This document shows positions 1-7,703 of a stretch of 64,000 bases of DNA, piece after piece; within the stretch, counting starts at the first letter, position 1; each line of letters opens with the position of its first letter. Location: NCBI GenBank assembly GCA_963806635.1, contig CAWDZA010000023.1, positions 124,001 to 188,000 of the forward strand. Reading direction: 5' to 3'. The translations under genes and the position numbers were made by a program. The notes under the pieces are model-generated. The model searched no databases. It worked only from the letters and a program-made list of their open reading frames with translations, and was not told the DNA's origin. The stretch is from CAVVEQ01 sp963806635. Its GTDB lineage: Bacteria; Chloroflexota; Anaerolineae; Anaerolineales; Anaerolineaceae.

Positions 1-1035
1 ATCCCGCCCAAATTTGCGCTGCTGCGGGGAGGCGATCATTTCCACCATGTGCGTTTCCAGGATGTTTCCCAGCTTGAATCTTGGCTCGACGAAATGATCG
101 CAGGAATACAGGTCGCCATTGTGCTCCATCGCCAGGGCGTCGCCGCAGGTCTTCTGGAAGATGCACATGCTTGGCTGACCCATCCAGCTGGCCAGTGAGA
201 CATCAAAGTTGATCACAAATATTTTGCCCACATCCTTGCGTACCCACTCGTCAAAGATCGCTGCCAAGAAGCGCCCGTATTGTTCCGGCTTGACCGTGCG
301 CTCGGTCACCAGGTCGCCCGCCTGCGTGTATAGCGGCCGGTTTCCAGGGCGTTCCCCCCAGCCCTCATTCGCCAGGGGCAGCATCTCGGCGGTGGAGCGC
401 TCCACGATGGGTATGAACTGCATGTACTGGGCTTTGATCTCATCGCGGAAATAGCGGTAGACCTCCAGGGGATGATCCGCATTGGCTGTGTTGACCGTAG
501 TCAGGATGTTGACATCCACCTTGTGTTCATTGAGGATGTTCCAGGCTTTCAGCACGCGTTTGTGGGTGCCCTGCCCGCCCTTGTTCACCCGGTAGGTATC
601 GTGCATTTCCTGGGTTCCATCCATGCTCAGCCCCACCAAAAAGTTGTTCTCCTTGAAGAAAGCCGCGAAAGCGTCATCCACCTTGATCCCGTTCGTCTGG
701 ATGTTATATGCGACCTGCTGCCGCGGGTGGCGATATTTTTTCACCAGCTCCACGGAGCGCTTGAAGAAATCCAACCCCATCAGGGTGGGCTCCCCGCCCT
801 GCCAGGCGATGGTCACCTCGGGCTCCTGGTGGGCTTCCAGCAGCCCGCGGATATAGCCTTCCAGCACCTCATCCGTCATGCGGAAGCGGCTGTCGGGATA
901 GAGCAATTCCTTGGAGAGAAAGAAACAGTATTTACAATCCAGGTTGCAGGTGGCGCCGGTGGGCTTGGCCAGCAGGTGGAATGCGCGGGGGGCATCCTTG
1001 GGGTAAGTTTTTGGGGGTGGGGGAAATTCAGCCAA
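1..1035 (-). CDS. Anaerobic sulfatase-maturating enzyme (radical SAM), C-terminus cut by window edge
   Basis: This enzyme would convert the active-site Cys or Ser of sulfatases to formylglycine in the cytosol, using S-adenosylmethionine and [4Fe-4S] clusters. The translation shows the radical SAM motif CNLDCKYC (Cx3Cx2C) near residue 30, then AWQGGEPTLMG, the NIQTNG strand, GLSMDG, and a SPASM-type cysteine set in the C-terminal part (CIFQKTCGD and YSCDHFVEP). About 345 codons are present; the family is usually 370-400, so only the last part is missing. The start is a TTG preceded by AGGAG with an 8-nt gap; no ATG fits. It lies in the same orientation as two Cys-type sulfatases a few kilobases upstream, its expected clients. 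The family call is confident; Cys- versus Ser-type specificity is inferred from the neighbouring sulfatases. Confidence 0.9.
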   Translation of the reverse strand, partial: MAEFPPPPKTYPKDAPRAFHLLAKPTGATCNLDCKYCFFLSKELLYPDSRFRMTDEVLEGYIRGLLEAHQEPEVTIAWQGGEPTLMGLDFFKRSVELVKKYRHPRQQVAYNIQTNGIKVDDAFAAFFKENNFLVGLSMDGTQEMHDTYRVNKGGQGTHKRVLKAWNILNEHKVDVNILTTVNTANADHPLEVYRYFRDEIKAQYMQFIPIVERSTAEMLPLANEGWGERPGNRPLYTQAGDLVTERTVKPEQYGRFLAAIFDEWVRKDVGKIFVINFDVSLASWMGQPSMCIFQKTCGDALAMEHNGDLYSCDHFVEPRFKLGNILETHMVEMIASPQQRKFGRD

Positions 1036-1158
1036 GTTCGTTGCTCCTGTTTATGGATATCGGCGAAGGATCAGCCGATAACCTTCTTTGAAACATCCTG
1101 TTCTTGCCTTTGAAACGCTGCCAGTCCATGCGGCGGCGATTGTGGTCGGCATTCCGGT

Positions 1159-1248
1159 TTAATGCTGTTCCTCCGGGTGCACCCCAGTGGTAAGCGTGGA
1201 TGCCATGCCCTCGGGAACGATCGCCAGCGCCACGGTCAAACCCGACAT
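1159..1248 (-). pseudogene. Short remnant resembling a SulP permease N-terminus
   Basis: The 387 bp between the maturase start and the next gene hold no convincing full gene. One 29-codon stretch on the minus strand reads MSGLTVALAIVPEGMAS and soon ends in a stop. This resembles the conserved first membrane segment of SulP sulfate permeases, where a Gly-Leu-Thr-Val-Ala-Leu-x-Leu-Val-Pro-Glu pattern is common. Nothing SulP-like continues in either flank. It may be the scar of a deleted transporter gene in this sulfatase region, or chance similarity. Confidence 0.25.
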
Positions 1249-1422
1249 AAGATCCGGTAAGGGCGTCGCGCGCTTCAATTATAGGCTGTGGGTCATCGCT
1301 GGGGTTGACTCCTCATAAAGATGCTCCGAAAATGATTCCGGTTGTTCTATTGTAAGGGGAAATCATCCAAACCGCGGTTACGGAGAGGATTGGTGATCGG
1401 AAGCAATCAAACGCTGGATCGA

Positions 1423-2277
1423 TCAGGTAGTGATCGGGTTTTTGCAGGATGCCGGCAGGGTGATGGCCGGGTTGGTGTTCACACCTGTAAGCTGGACGCT
1501 GACATCAAAATTCCCTTCGAAACCCAGAGGCGCGAATGTGCCGCTGAAATTATTATGGAAGGCAACCGGGTAGAGCTCTTTTGAATCCACATACAGATCT
1601 GCATCCCCTGCGTCCCACAGCGCATCTCCGAAGGCTTTCAGTTTTGGATCGCTGCTCTTTTTGGCAGCTGCCAGAAAGGCGTCGCCATTCAGCAGATAGT
1701 GATTGAGCGCCTGGCTGTTGTAGGTTTCCTGGCCGATCAGTTTCCCGCGGGCAACATCCCGGTTGGTGAGCATGCTCATCAGCCCCTGCGGACTAAACTC
1801 ATTCAGCGCTTCCGTAGCTGCAGGATCGGAGGGTTTCACGCACACCGGGATCAGGCTGTTGATGACAATATAGCTGCCGGTGGGTACTTTATAAATATCT
1901 ACACTGGATGGCGTGAACAACCCCACCACCGAACCTCCCATTTGGGCAGCTATGGTACCAAGGAGACTGCCGGTCACCGTGATCTTGCTCTGACCCTGGG
2001 AGTTGGTGGCGATAACAGCGTTGAGATCCCCATCGACTTTTTCGCTGTTGATCAACCCGTTGGCATTGATCTTGGCTGTGGCTGTTAAAGAACTAAGGCC
2101 CGCGATGGGTTTGACCGGTATCGGCTGTCCAGCGGGAGGTGTGGGGATTTGCGTGGCTGCTCCAAAGGCGAGAAGCGGGGAAGTTGAATATGCGATTCTG
2201 GTTCCCAGGAACAGGAAGGCTGCAATCGCGAGGGTGAAAACAATACCGAAACCGAATGATCTTCTATTGATGTTCAT
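1423..2277 (-). CDS. Secreted or membrane-anchored hypothetical protein, possibly LppX/LolA-like
   Basis: The protein has 284 residues. An N-terminal hydrophobic segment follows MNINRRSF and looks like a signal peptide or anchor; a short Pro-rich stretch comes next (QIPTPPAGQPIPVKP). The rest is a soluble domain with alternating strands and the pattern DLYVDSKELYPVAF near the C-terminus, which recalls lipid- or lipoprotein-binding folds of the LppX/LolA type. That assignment is weak. The ATG at 2277 was chosen because AGGAAG lies 4 nt upstream; the longer in-frame extension has no signal peptide and poor codon use. The neighbours are small membrane proteins and the sulfatase genes, which gives no clear role. 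Confidence 0.6.
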   Translation of the reverse strand: MNINRRSFGFGIVFTLAIAAFLFLGTRIAYSTSPLLAFGAATQIPTPPAGQPIPVKPIAGLSSLTATAKINANGLINSEKVDGDLNAVIATNSQGQSKITVTGSLLGTIAAQMGGSVVGLFTPSSVDIYKVPTGSYIVINSLIPVCVKPSDPAATEALNEFSPQGLMSMLTNRDVARGKLIGQETYNSQALNHYLLNGDAFLAAAKKSSDPKLKAFGDALWDAGDADLYVDSKELYPVAFHNNFSGTFAPLGFEGNFDVSVQLTGVNTNPAITLPASCKNPITT

Positions 2278-2358
2278 ACAATCTTCCTTTTGCCAAATCC
2301 ATAGTCCAGGCGTAATTGATTCCGATAACCCGCATGGTAAAGGTCTATCGGGGAGATC

Positions 2359-2384
2359 AGCGAGGCTGCCCAAGCAGCCTCGCT
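2359..2384. terminator. Intergenic perfect hairpin, 11-bp stem
   Basis: The arms AGCGAGGCTGC and GCAGCCTCGCT are exact complements around a 4-nt loop. The hairpin sits between two minus-strand genes, 24 bp past the end of the upstream one. No U-tract follows on the minus strand, so it is a candidate transcript end or mRNA-stabilising element rather than a textbook terminator. Confidence 0.5.
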
Positions 2385-2407
2385 GTAGAAAACTGGGAAT
2401 TTCCCGA

Positions 2408-2773
2408 TTACTGCGCGGGGGTAGCGGGAGGCGCAGGGGGGGGGGCCTGTGGAGGAACAGAACCCGGGTAGCCCTGGGGGATCTTATCCCGGTTTGCAGC
2501 GCCGGCAACCGCCATGGAGGAAAGATCAACCACCACCGCCAGGATGAGCCAAAGCCAGTCGATCCCAGAAATTGTGCGGGTGGCGCCATTGGTGATCAGG
2601 ATCAGGTACATCAGCGTGGTGAAGGGCAGGATCAGGAAGCCCAGGCAGGGCCAGATCCACGAGCCGAAGGCGGCGTCGAAGGCAACCGGGCGGGCGATCC
2701 AGGCGAAGAGTAAAAACAGCCTGGAAAAGCCGGTGACAGCAGCGGTCAAACAACCTGAATTATTTTTCTGCAT
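2408..2773 (-). CDS. Small membrane protein of unknown function
   Basis: This is a 121-residue protein with three or so hydrophobic stretches: FSRLFLLFAWIA, CLGFLILPFTTLMYLIL and WLWLILAVVVDLS. Its C-terminal tail is rich in Pro and Ala (PPQAPPPAPPATPAQ). AGGAG lies about 7 nt before the ATG, supporting the start. The shape, with a cytosolic or exported Pro-rich tail, is like other short bacterial membrane proteins without known activity. It shares orientation and close spacing with the YtxH-like gene upstream. Confidence 0.7.
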   Translation of the reverse strand: MQKNNSGCLTAAVTGFSRLFLLFAWIARPVAFDAAFGSWIWPCLGFLILPFTTLMYLILITNGATRTISGIDWLWLILAVVVDLSSMAVAGAANRDKIPQGYPGSVPPQAPPPAPPATPAQ

Positions 2774-2873
2774 TTTAATTCTCCTTTTGATCGTTCCCGG
2801 AAACCCCGGGGAGATCCATTAATTGAGCGATGCCCCGCAGGCAAGCGAAAACCCGCAGGGCATGCGTGAAACC

Positions 2874-3119
2874 TTAAACGCTTCCCGGCATGCCTTCGGC
2901 AGGCTGGACCTTGCGCAGCTTCCCGGTCTGATCCACAACCCAATCGCTGGCCTGATCGTAGGATTCCTTCAGGTAGTGCCCCGAAGCCGCCGCGCGATCA
3001 CGGATCTCCCCGCGCATTTCCTCGCCCGAGACGGGAGCGAGCAGCAGGGCGGTGAGTCCACCGACCAGCACTCCCCCAAAGAAGCCAATGCCAAGCCCAA
3101 GAAGTAGATCTTTTTTCAT
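2874..3119 (-). CDS. YtxH-domain small membrane protein
   Basis: The 81-residue protein begins MKKDLLLGLGIGFFGGVL, a Gly-rich membrane segment that runs into LTALLLAPVSGEEMR and a charged helix (RDRAAASGHYLKESYDQ). Membrane anchor, then LLLAP-x-SG, then amphipathic helix is the YtxH pattern, a family of general-stress or envelope-associated proteins whose mechanism is unclear. I chose the ATG at 3119 because AAGGA precedes it; an upstream ATG at 3164 would add 15 residues ahead of the hydrophobic segment. It sits directly downstream of sulfatase 1. Confidence 0.75.
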   Translation of the reverse strand: MKKDLLLGLGIGFFGGVLVGGLTALLLAPVSGEEMRGEIRDRAAASGHYLKESYDQASDWVVDQTGKLRKVQPAEGMPGSV

Positions 3120-3196
3120 GTGATACACATCCTTTCCGAATAGATAATTTTTTATATTCTCCAATCCGAAATCGCCTTCTGGATTTCGGTACTTCC

Positions 3197-5569
3197 CTAC
3201 TGCCGGGCCATAGCGATTCGGAACCGCTCCTCGGGATCGATGAAGTGGTCGTTATCATCCTTGCCCACATCCAGCTGCACCCAATTTATCTTCCCGTTGA
3301 ACTTGCTGTCTTTTGTGCTGTAATCAGGCGTCACCGGTGTACCGGACTCGTAACCAATATCCGTTGTCTCGTCAGCCGAGAAGATCATTGCCTGCGTGGC
3401 TGCCACCCGGCCTTTGCCGACTTCTTTGCCGTCATAGAAAAGGGTAACGTTGCCGCCCTTGGCCAGGCCGCCGCCATCATAAGCGAACTCCATGCGCACC
3501 TGGTGCTTGCCCTGCGGGATCGCAACTGTCGCCTCGGTCGGGAATTGGTGGATACCCAGGACGTTGTAGGTGAACTTGAGCTTGCCATCCTTGGCATACA
3601 CGCTCCACCCGCCAAACCTGCCGCCCTGCGCGATGATGACGCCGTTGGCTGGTTTGCTGCCAATCTCAACATCGGCGGTGATGGAGAATGATTTGTTCTT
3701 GATGCTGATCACGCTGTTCTCTGAAAGGCGGCCCATGCCGGGGAAGAACAACTGCGTGTTGCCCTGGATCAGTGTCGGCCGACCGGCAGAGTGAGGATCG
3801 ATTCTTTCAACCTGACGATCGTCCAACGGGAGAGCGTTGTACTTGACGGCCTCGATCAGGAACTGCCGCTGCAGCTTGGCCAGCATGGCTGGGTTCTCCT
3901 TGGAGAGGTCACGCGCCTGCGACCAATCCTTACTGCCGTCATATAACTCCCAAGTGTCATCGTCGAAAGCGACCATCTTCTGCCCGACCATCTGCCAGGG
4001 TATGCGATGCTTGGTGACAGCGCTCCAGCCCTTGTAATAAATACCGCGGTTGCCAAACATCTCAAAGTACTGCACGTCGTGGCGTTCGGGTTCAGCAGCC
4101 TGGTTGAAGCTGTAGATCATGCTGGTGCCTTCCATCGGTGATTGGGTCACCCCGTTGACCGAGGCCGGCTCGGGAATGCCCGCCGCTTCCAGGATCGTGG
4201 GGGCAACATCGATCACATGGCTGAACTGGTTGCGCAGGCCGCCCTTCTCCTTGATGCCCTTGGGCCAGTGCACGATCGTGCCGTTACGGGTGCCGCCCCA
4301 GTGGGAAGCAACCTGCTTTGTCCATTGATATGGTGTATCCATCGCCCAGGCCCAACCCACAGCATAGTGGTTGTAGGACTCGGGTGAACCGAACTCGTCC
4401 ATCTTGGAAAGCATGAACTCCGGTGTTTCCAGGGCGGCCATGCCGTTGAAGTTCGCCATCTCATTGAAGGCGCCGTTCAAGGTCCCTTCGGCACTCGCCC
4501 CGTTATCGCCGATGATCACGTAGATCAGGGTGTCTTCCAGGATGCCTAGATCTGCAATTGCGTCGATCACCCGTCCGGTATGATAGTCGGTATGCTCGAG
4601 GAACCCGGCATAGACTTCCATCTCGCGCTCCAGCACCGGCTTGAGCTGCGCGGGCATATCATCCCAGGCAGGGATCTCGGCATGGCGTTTGGTCAGTTCG
4701 CAGTCCTGCGGGATCACACCCAGTTCTTTCTGTTTCTTGAAGGTGATCTCGCGCTGCTTATCCCAGCCGTGGGCGAATTTGCCTTTATATTTATCCGCCC
4801 ATTCCTTTGGCACATGGTGGGGGGCATGCGTGGCACCTGGCGAGAAGTACATGAAGAAGGGTTTATCCGGCATCAGCGCTTTCTGCTGGCGGATCCAATT
4901 TACTGCATGGTCAGCCAGGTCTTCGGTGAGGTGATAGCCTTCTTCGGGGGTCCTGGGTGGTTCGATCGGGGTCGTACCCTCATACAGCGCAGGGTCCCAC
5001 TGGTTGTTCTCGCCGCCAATAAAGCCGTAGAAGTATTCGAAGCCGCCGCCTCCGGCAGGCCAGTGCTCGAAGGGTCCCATCGGGCTGGATTCCCACACCG
5101 GCACTTCATGGCACTTGCCAAGCATGGCCGTGGAATAGCCGTTCAGTTTCAGGGTCAGCGCAACCGGCGCCTTGGTATTGGGTCGCAGCGAGCTTTGACC
5201 GGGAGCCGCGGTGGCGGTTTCGGTGATGTTGCCCATGCCGACGGAGTGGTGGTTGCGGCCGGTCATCAGCGCCTGGCGTGTGGGGGCGCACAGGGCACAG
5301 GTGTGGAAGCGGTTGTATTTCAATCCCCCAGCAGCCAGCTTCTCAAAGTTTGGCGTGTAGGCCGGGCCGCCAAAAGCGCTGGACGCGCCAAAACCAACAT
5401 CATCGAGCAGGACGACCAAAACATTTGGCGCTCCCGCTGGCGGTCGCAGCGGTTCGATGGGTGGAAACCTGGTATCCGGGTCTTTGGCATCATACGTGGT
5501 CAATCCAGGTTTGGGTACTTCGGGGATGGGCAGTTGCGCCCGTAAGTGCCGATCTGGTTGGTTTGTCAT
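3197..5569 (-). CDS. Type I (formylglycine) arylsulfatase, cytosolic, Cys-type
   Basis: It hydrolyses a sulfate ester, releasing sulfate. The 790-residue protein carries the CxPxR activation motif at Cys94 (CAPTR, followed by LMTGRN), the metal-binding pair Asp56-Asp57 (VLLDD), GKCHE at 152-155 in place of the usual GKxH, and GDNG at 354-357 completing the metal site. Cys94 is the residue converted to formylglycine. The length resembles the long mycobacterial AtsA-type enzymes (about 790 residues) rather than the 530-residue Pseudomonas AtsA. The extra C-terminal 200 residues look beta-rich. No signal peptide is seen from the ATG at 5569, which has AGGAG close upstream, so it should be cytosolic, where the neighbouring maturase acts. 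The substrate is unknown. Confidence 0.92.
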   Translation of the reverse strand: MTNQPDRHLRAQLPIPEVPKPGLTTYDAKDPDTRFPPIEPLRPPAGAPNVLVVLLDDVGFGASSAFGGPAYTPNFEKLAAGGLKYNRFHTCALCAPTRQALMTGRNHHSVGMGNITETATAAPGQSSLRPNTKAPVALTLKLNGYSTAMLGKCHEVPVWESSPMGPFEHWPAGGGGFEYFYGFIGGENNQWDPALYEGTTPIEPPRTPEEGYHLTEDLADHAVNWIRQQKALMPDKPFFMYFSPGATHAPHHVPKEWADKYKGKFAHGWDKQREITFKKQKELGVIPQDCELTKRHAEIPAWDDMPAQLKPVLEREMEVYAGFLEHTDYHTGRVIDAIADLGILEDTLIYVIIGDNGASAEGTLNGAFNEMANFNGMAALETPEFMLSKMDEFGSPESYNHYAVGWAWAMDTPYQWTKQVASHWGGTRNGTIVHWPKGIKEKGGLRNQFSHVIDVAPTILEAAGIPEPASVNGVTQSPMEGTSMIYSFNQAAEPERHDVQYFEMFGNRGIYYKGWSAVTKHRIPWQMVGQKMVAFDDDTWELYDGSKDWSQARDLSKENPAMLAKLQRQFLIEAVKYNALPLDDRQVERIDPHSAGRPTLIQGNTQLFFPGMGRLSENSVISIKNKSFSITADVEIGSKPANGVIIAQGGRFGGWSVYAKDGKLKFTYNVLGIHQFPTEATVAIPQGKHQVRMEFAYDGGGLAKGGNVTLFYDGKEVGKGRVAATQAMIFSADETTDIGYESGTPVTPDYSTKDSKFNGKINWVQLDVGKDDNDHFIDPEERFRIAMARQ

Positions 5570-5787
5570 TTTTTTCTCCTTTTCCTGTGGTCCAAAAATC
5601 GCTATATAAATATACTGCTTCAAAATGAATTTTACTTTAGTTGACTACGCCTGCGAATCGATATTTATGGATTGTGTGAGTTCAACATTTTTTTAGTGGG
5701 ACCTTTTTGCAGGGACGGTGGATTCCGCTTTTCCAAAATGATCGCTGTTGCAATTCGCTGCTCCCATCTTCTCCCCGGATAATCTCT

Positions 5788-6723
5788 CTATTCAAACACC
5801 GTTTTCCAGTCATTCTTCATGCTGACCACGATCCAACCAGCTTGCTTGGCAAGCTGCAGCGCCTTTTCCGAGCCACTGTCATAGGCATACTCGCGTTCGG
5901 CATCATCATGGTGCACCAAGAGAGCAAGGGAAGGTCCCTTATGCCCTCGAGTGTACTGGAGCATATGGATATCACCGTCGGAATTCCCAGCAGCCATGAC
6001 CGGACGCCGGCCGATGGCACGATGAATGTGCGGTGGCTTGCCCGGACCATCATCGATGGGCTGTTCGACCTCCTTCGTTCGCAGCACCTGGGGTACCCCC
6101 TGGGCATCTTCAGCATATTTGAAATTTACGGTGCTCCCAATGACCATGCTTCGGGGAATGTTATAGATCTCCTCGCAGACAGCGCGGATAAAATCACGCC
6201 CGCCGCCAGAGGTTATATAGACTTGAAAACCGCTCTCCTGCAAAAAATGGACAAGTTCCACCATCGGTTTGTAGGTTAATTGTTTATATACTTTTTTGAA
6301 CCGGGGATCTTGTGCGTTGGACAGGAATTCCTGCACCTCCGCCATAAACGCTTCGACGGTAACCCCTTCCAATACTTCAGTCAAACCGGAAACCAGGATA
6401 AACAAACCTGAAGGATCCCCTTTGGTGTAATCCGCCGCGACCTTCCCCAGCCAGGCCATATCCTTCTCGTAAACGGCTTTGAACGGCTGTCGGTCACGCA
6501 GTTCGGGTTTTTCCACCGCTGCTTTACCAATAGCCTGCAGTCCATGTTGGAGCTGGATGTAGAGAGGTTTCTCCAGCCAGAGTGTCCCATCGTTATCGAA
6601 AGTTACAATTCGATCGGCGGGTGGCACATATGTTGGGCTGTCTGCCGTGGTAACTTTCTTTACAAAATCCAGAATAGCACTTTTTGATTTCCCATCATTC
6701 CAGGTAGGTAGATTCTCGCTCAT
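5788..6723 (-). CDS. HAD-superfamily phosphatase
   Basis: This 311-residue HAD hydrolase shows motif I as FDNDGTLW (nucleophile Asp43, acid/base Asp45), motif II in ITSGGGRDF and motif IV in GNSDGD, with an inserted helical cap between motifs I and II. It has no signal peptide. It belongs to the group of haloacid dehalogenase-like proteins often found beside long arylsulfatases, which fits its place between two sulfatase genes. It ends 218 bp upstream of sulfatase 1 and lies 15 bp downstream of the transporter gene, so co-transcription with the transporter is likely. The substrate cannot be read from the sequence; a phosphorylated intermediate of the imported organosulfate is one guess. Confidence 0.85.
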   Translation of the reverse strand: MSENLPTWNDGKSKSAILDFVKKVTTADSPTYVPPADRIVTFDNDGTLWLEKPLYIQLQHGLQAIGKAAVEKPELRDRQPFKAVYEKDMAWLGKVAADYTKGDPSGLFILVSGLTEVLEGVTVEAFMAEVQEFLSNAQDPRFKKVYKQLTYKPMVELVHFLQESGFQVYITSGGGRDFIRAVCEEIYNIPRSMVIGSTVNFKYAEDAQGVPQVLRTKEVEQPIDDGPGKPPHIHRAIGRRPVMAAGNSDGDIHMLQYTRGHKGPSLALLVHHDDAEREYAYDSGSEKALQLAKQAGWIVVSMKNDWKTVFE

Positions 6724-6738
6724 TTATTTACCCTATTA

Positions 6739-7605
6739 TTACGGTGTAACAGGATCTTTATCCTGCACTCTCGCGCCCAGCCGTTTGGCAGTTGGCAGCA
6801 GGATCAGCAGCAGCAGAATGGCGCCGACGAGTACGAATGAAAGAGTATTCGTGCCGGAAAAATTGGCGGCAGCAACAACAATGGCTGCCGAGACGTTGCG
6901 CTGGGCTGTACCCAGGCCCATCACGCTGCGGTTGCCTGCATCCCGCCCGCCAAAGAGGAAACCGATCAGGAAACATCCGATGATGAACAGGATCAACGCC
7001 AGGATGCCGCCCGTGCCGATAAAGCTGATGATGCTGGAAAGATTCAACCCCAATCCAACCACCAACAGGACGAGCATCGCCAGGCTGGATACTTTCGCCA
7101 TCAGAGGCTGGTAGGTTGCAGCGGTATCCGGGGAGTGCGATTTAATCAGCAGGCCGATCGCCAGCGGGATGAGCATCAGCACAATGAGCGATTCCGCGAT
7201 CTGCCATGGATTGACGGAGACACCAGGCAGGAGGAGCGGGAGGACCAGGGGCATGTAGATGATGGTCACGACCATCAGCAGCACCATCAACCCCACTCCA
7301 AAAGCGACATTCCCTTTGGCGCCCACCACAAGCTTGGGCAGGAAAGGCGCGCCGGCTGCGGTGGAAAGAACGATCAAACCCACTCTCAACGATTGTTCCA
7401 GTGGGATCACCATCAGGATCAAGTACGCCAGCAGCGGCACGAGTACAAAATTGGCCAATAACGCCAAAACCACCAGGCGGATATTCTTAAGCGGCTGGAC
7501 GATCTGCGTCATGGTAAGGTTCAAACCCATCGCCAGCATGCTGGTGACCACAAACAGCAACCCGGCTATCTTGGCGATGGTTTCAAAAAATTCTATGAGT
7601 GTCAT
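6739..7605 (-). CDS. BASS-family (bile acid:Na+ symporter-like) transporter
   Basis: This is a 288-residue membrane protein with about nine hydrophobic helices. The features match the BASS superfamily: an early MGLNL motif, STAAGAPFLPKL in the middle and GLGTAQRNVSAAIV near the C-terminus, the family's conserved crossover segment. BASS members carry organic anions, including sulfated steroids in animals, bile acids and pantoate, usually with sodium. Placed between two cytosolic sulfatases and a HAD phosphatase, it is the best local candidate for importing an organosulfate substrate. That role is inferred from context only. The GTG-free ATG start has AAGGAGAT just upstream. Confidence 0.85.
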   Translation of the reverse strand: MTLIEFFETIAKIAGLLFVVTSMLAMGLNLTMTQIVQPLKNIRLVVLALLANFVLVPLLAYLILMVIPLEQSLRVGLIVLSTAAGAPFLPKLVVGAKGNVAFGVGLMVLLMVVTIIYMPLVLPLLLPGVSVNPWQIAESLIVLMLIPLAIGLLIKSHSPDTAATYQPLMAKVSSLAMLVLLVVGLGLNLSSIISFIGTGGILALILFIIGCFLIGFLFGGRDAGNRSVMGLGTAQRNVSAAIVVAAANFSGTNTLSFVLVGAILLLLILLPTAKRLGARVQDKDPVTP

Positions 7606-7641
7606 AATATCTCCTTCGATCTTCTCGCCTTAATTTTGAAC

Positions 7642-7673
7642 GGGTGCAGATCACTTACAAGTGACCTGCACCC
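7642..7673. terminator. Long intergenic hairpin between sulfatase 2 and the BASS gene
   Basis: GGGTGCAG pairs with CTGCACCC and, separated by a single mismatch, TCACTT pairs with AAGTGA, giving a 14-bp stem with a 2-nt loop. It lies between the sulfatase 2 stop and the transporter start. There is no clear U-tract on the minus strand, so partial termination or transcript protection are both possible. Confidence 0.5.
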
Positions 7674-7703
7674 CTGGATACATCTTAACCTGTTTCTTTC
7701 TGA

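Noticed and set aside
4580..5545. 321-codon open frame on the plus strand antisense to sulfatase 1
   Set aside because: It lies wholly inside a gene with clear catalytic motifs and shows no domain or ribosome site; it is a codon-bias shadow.
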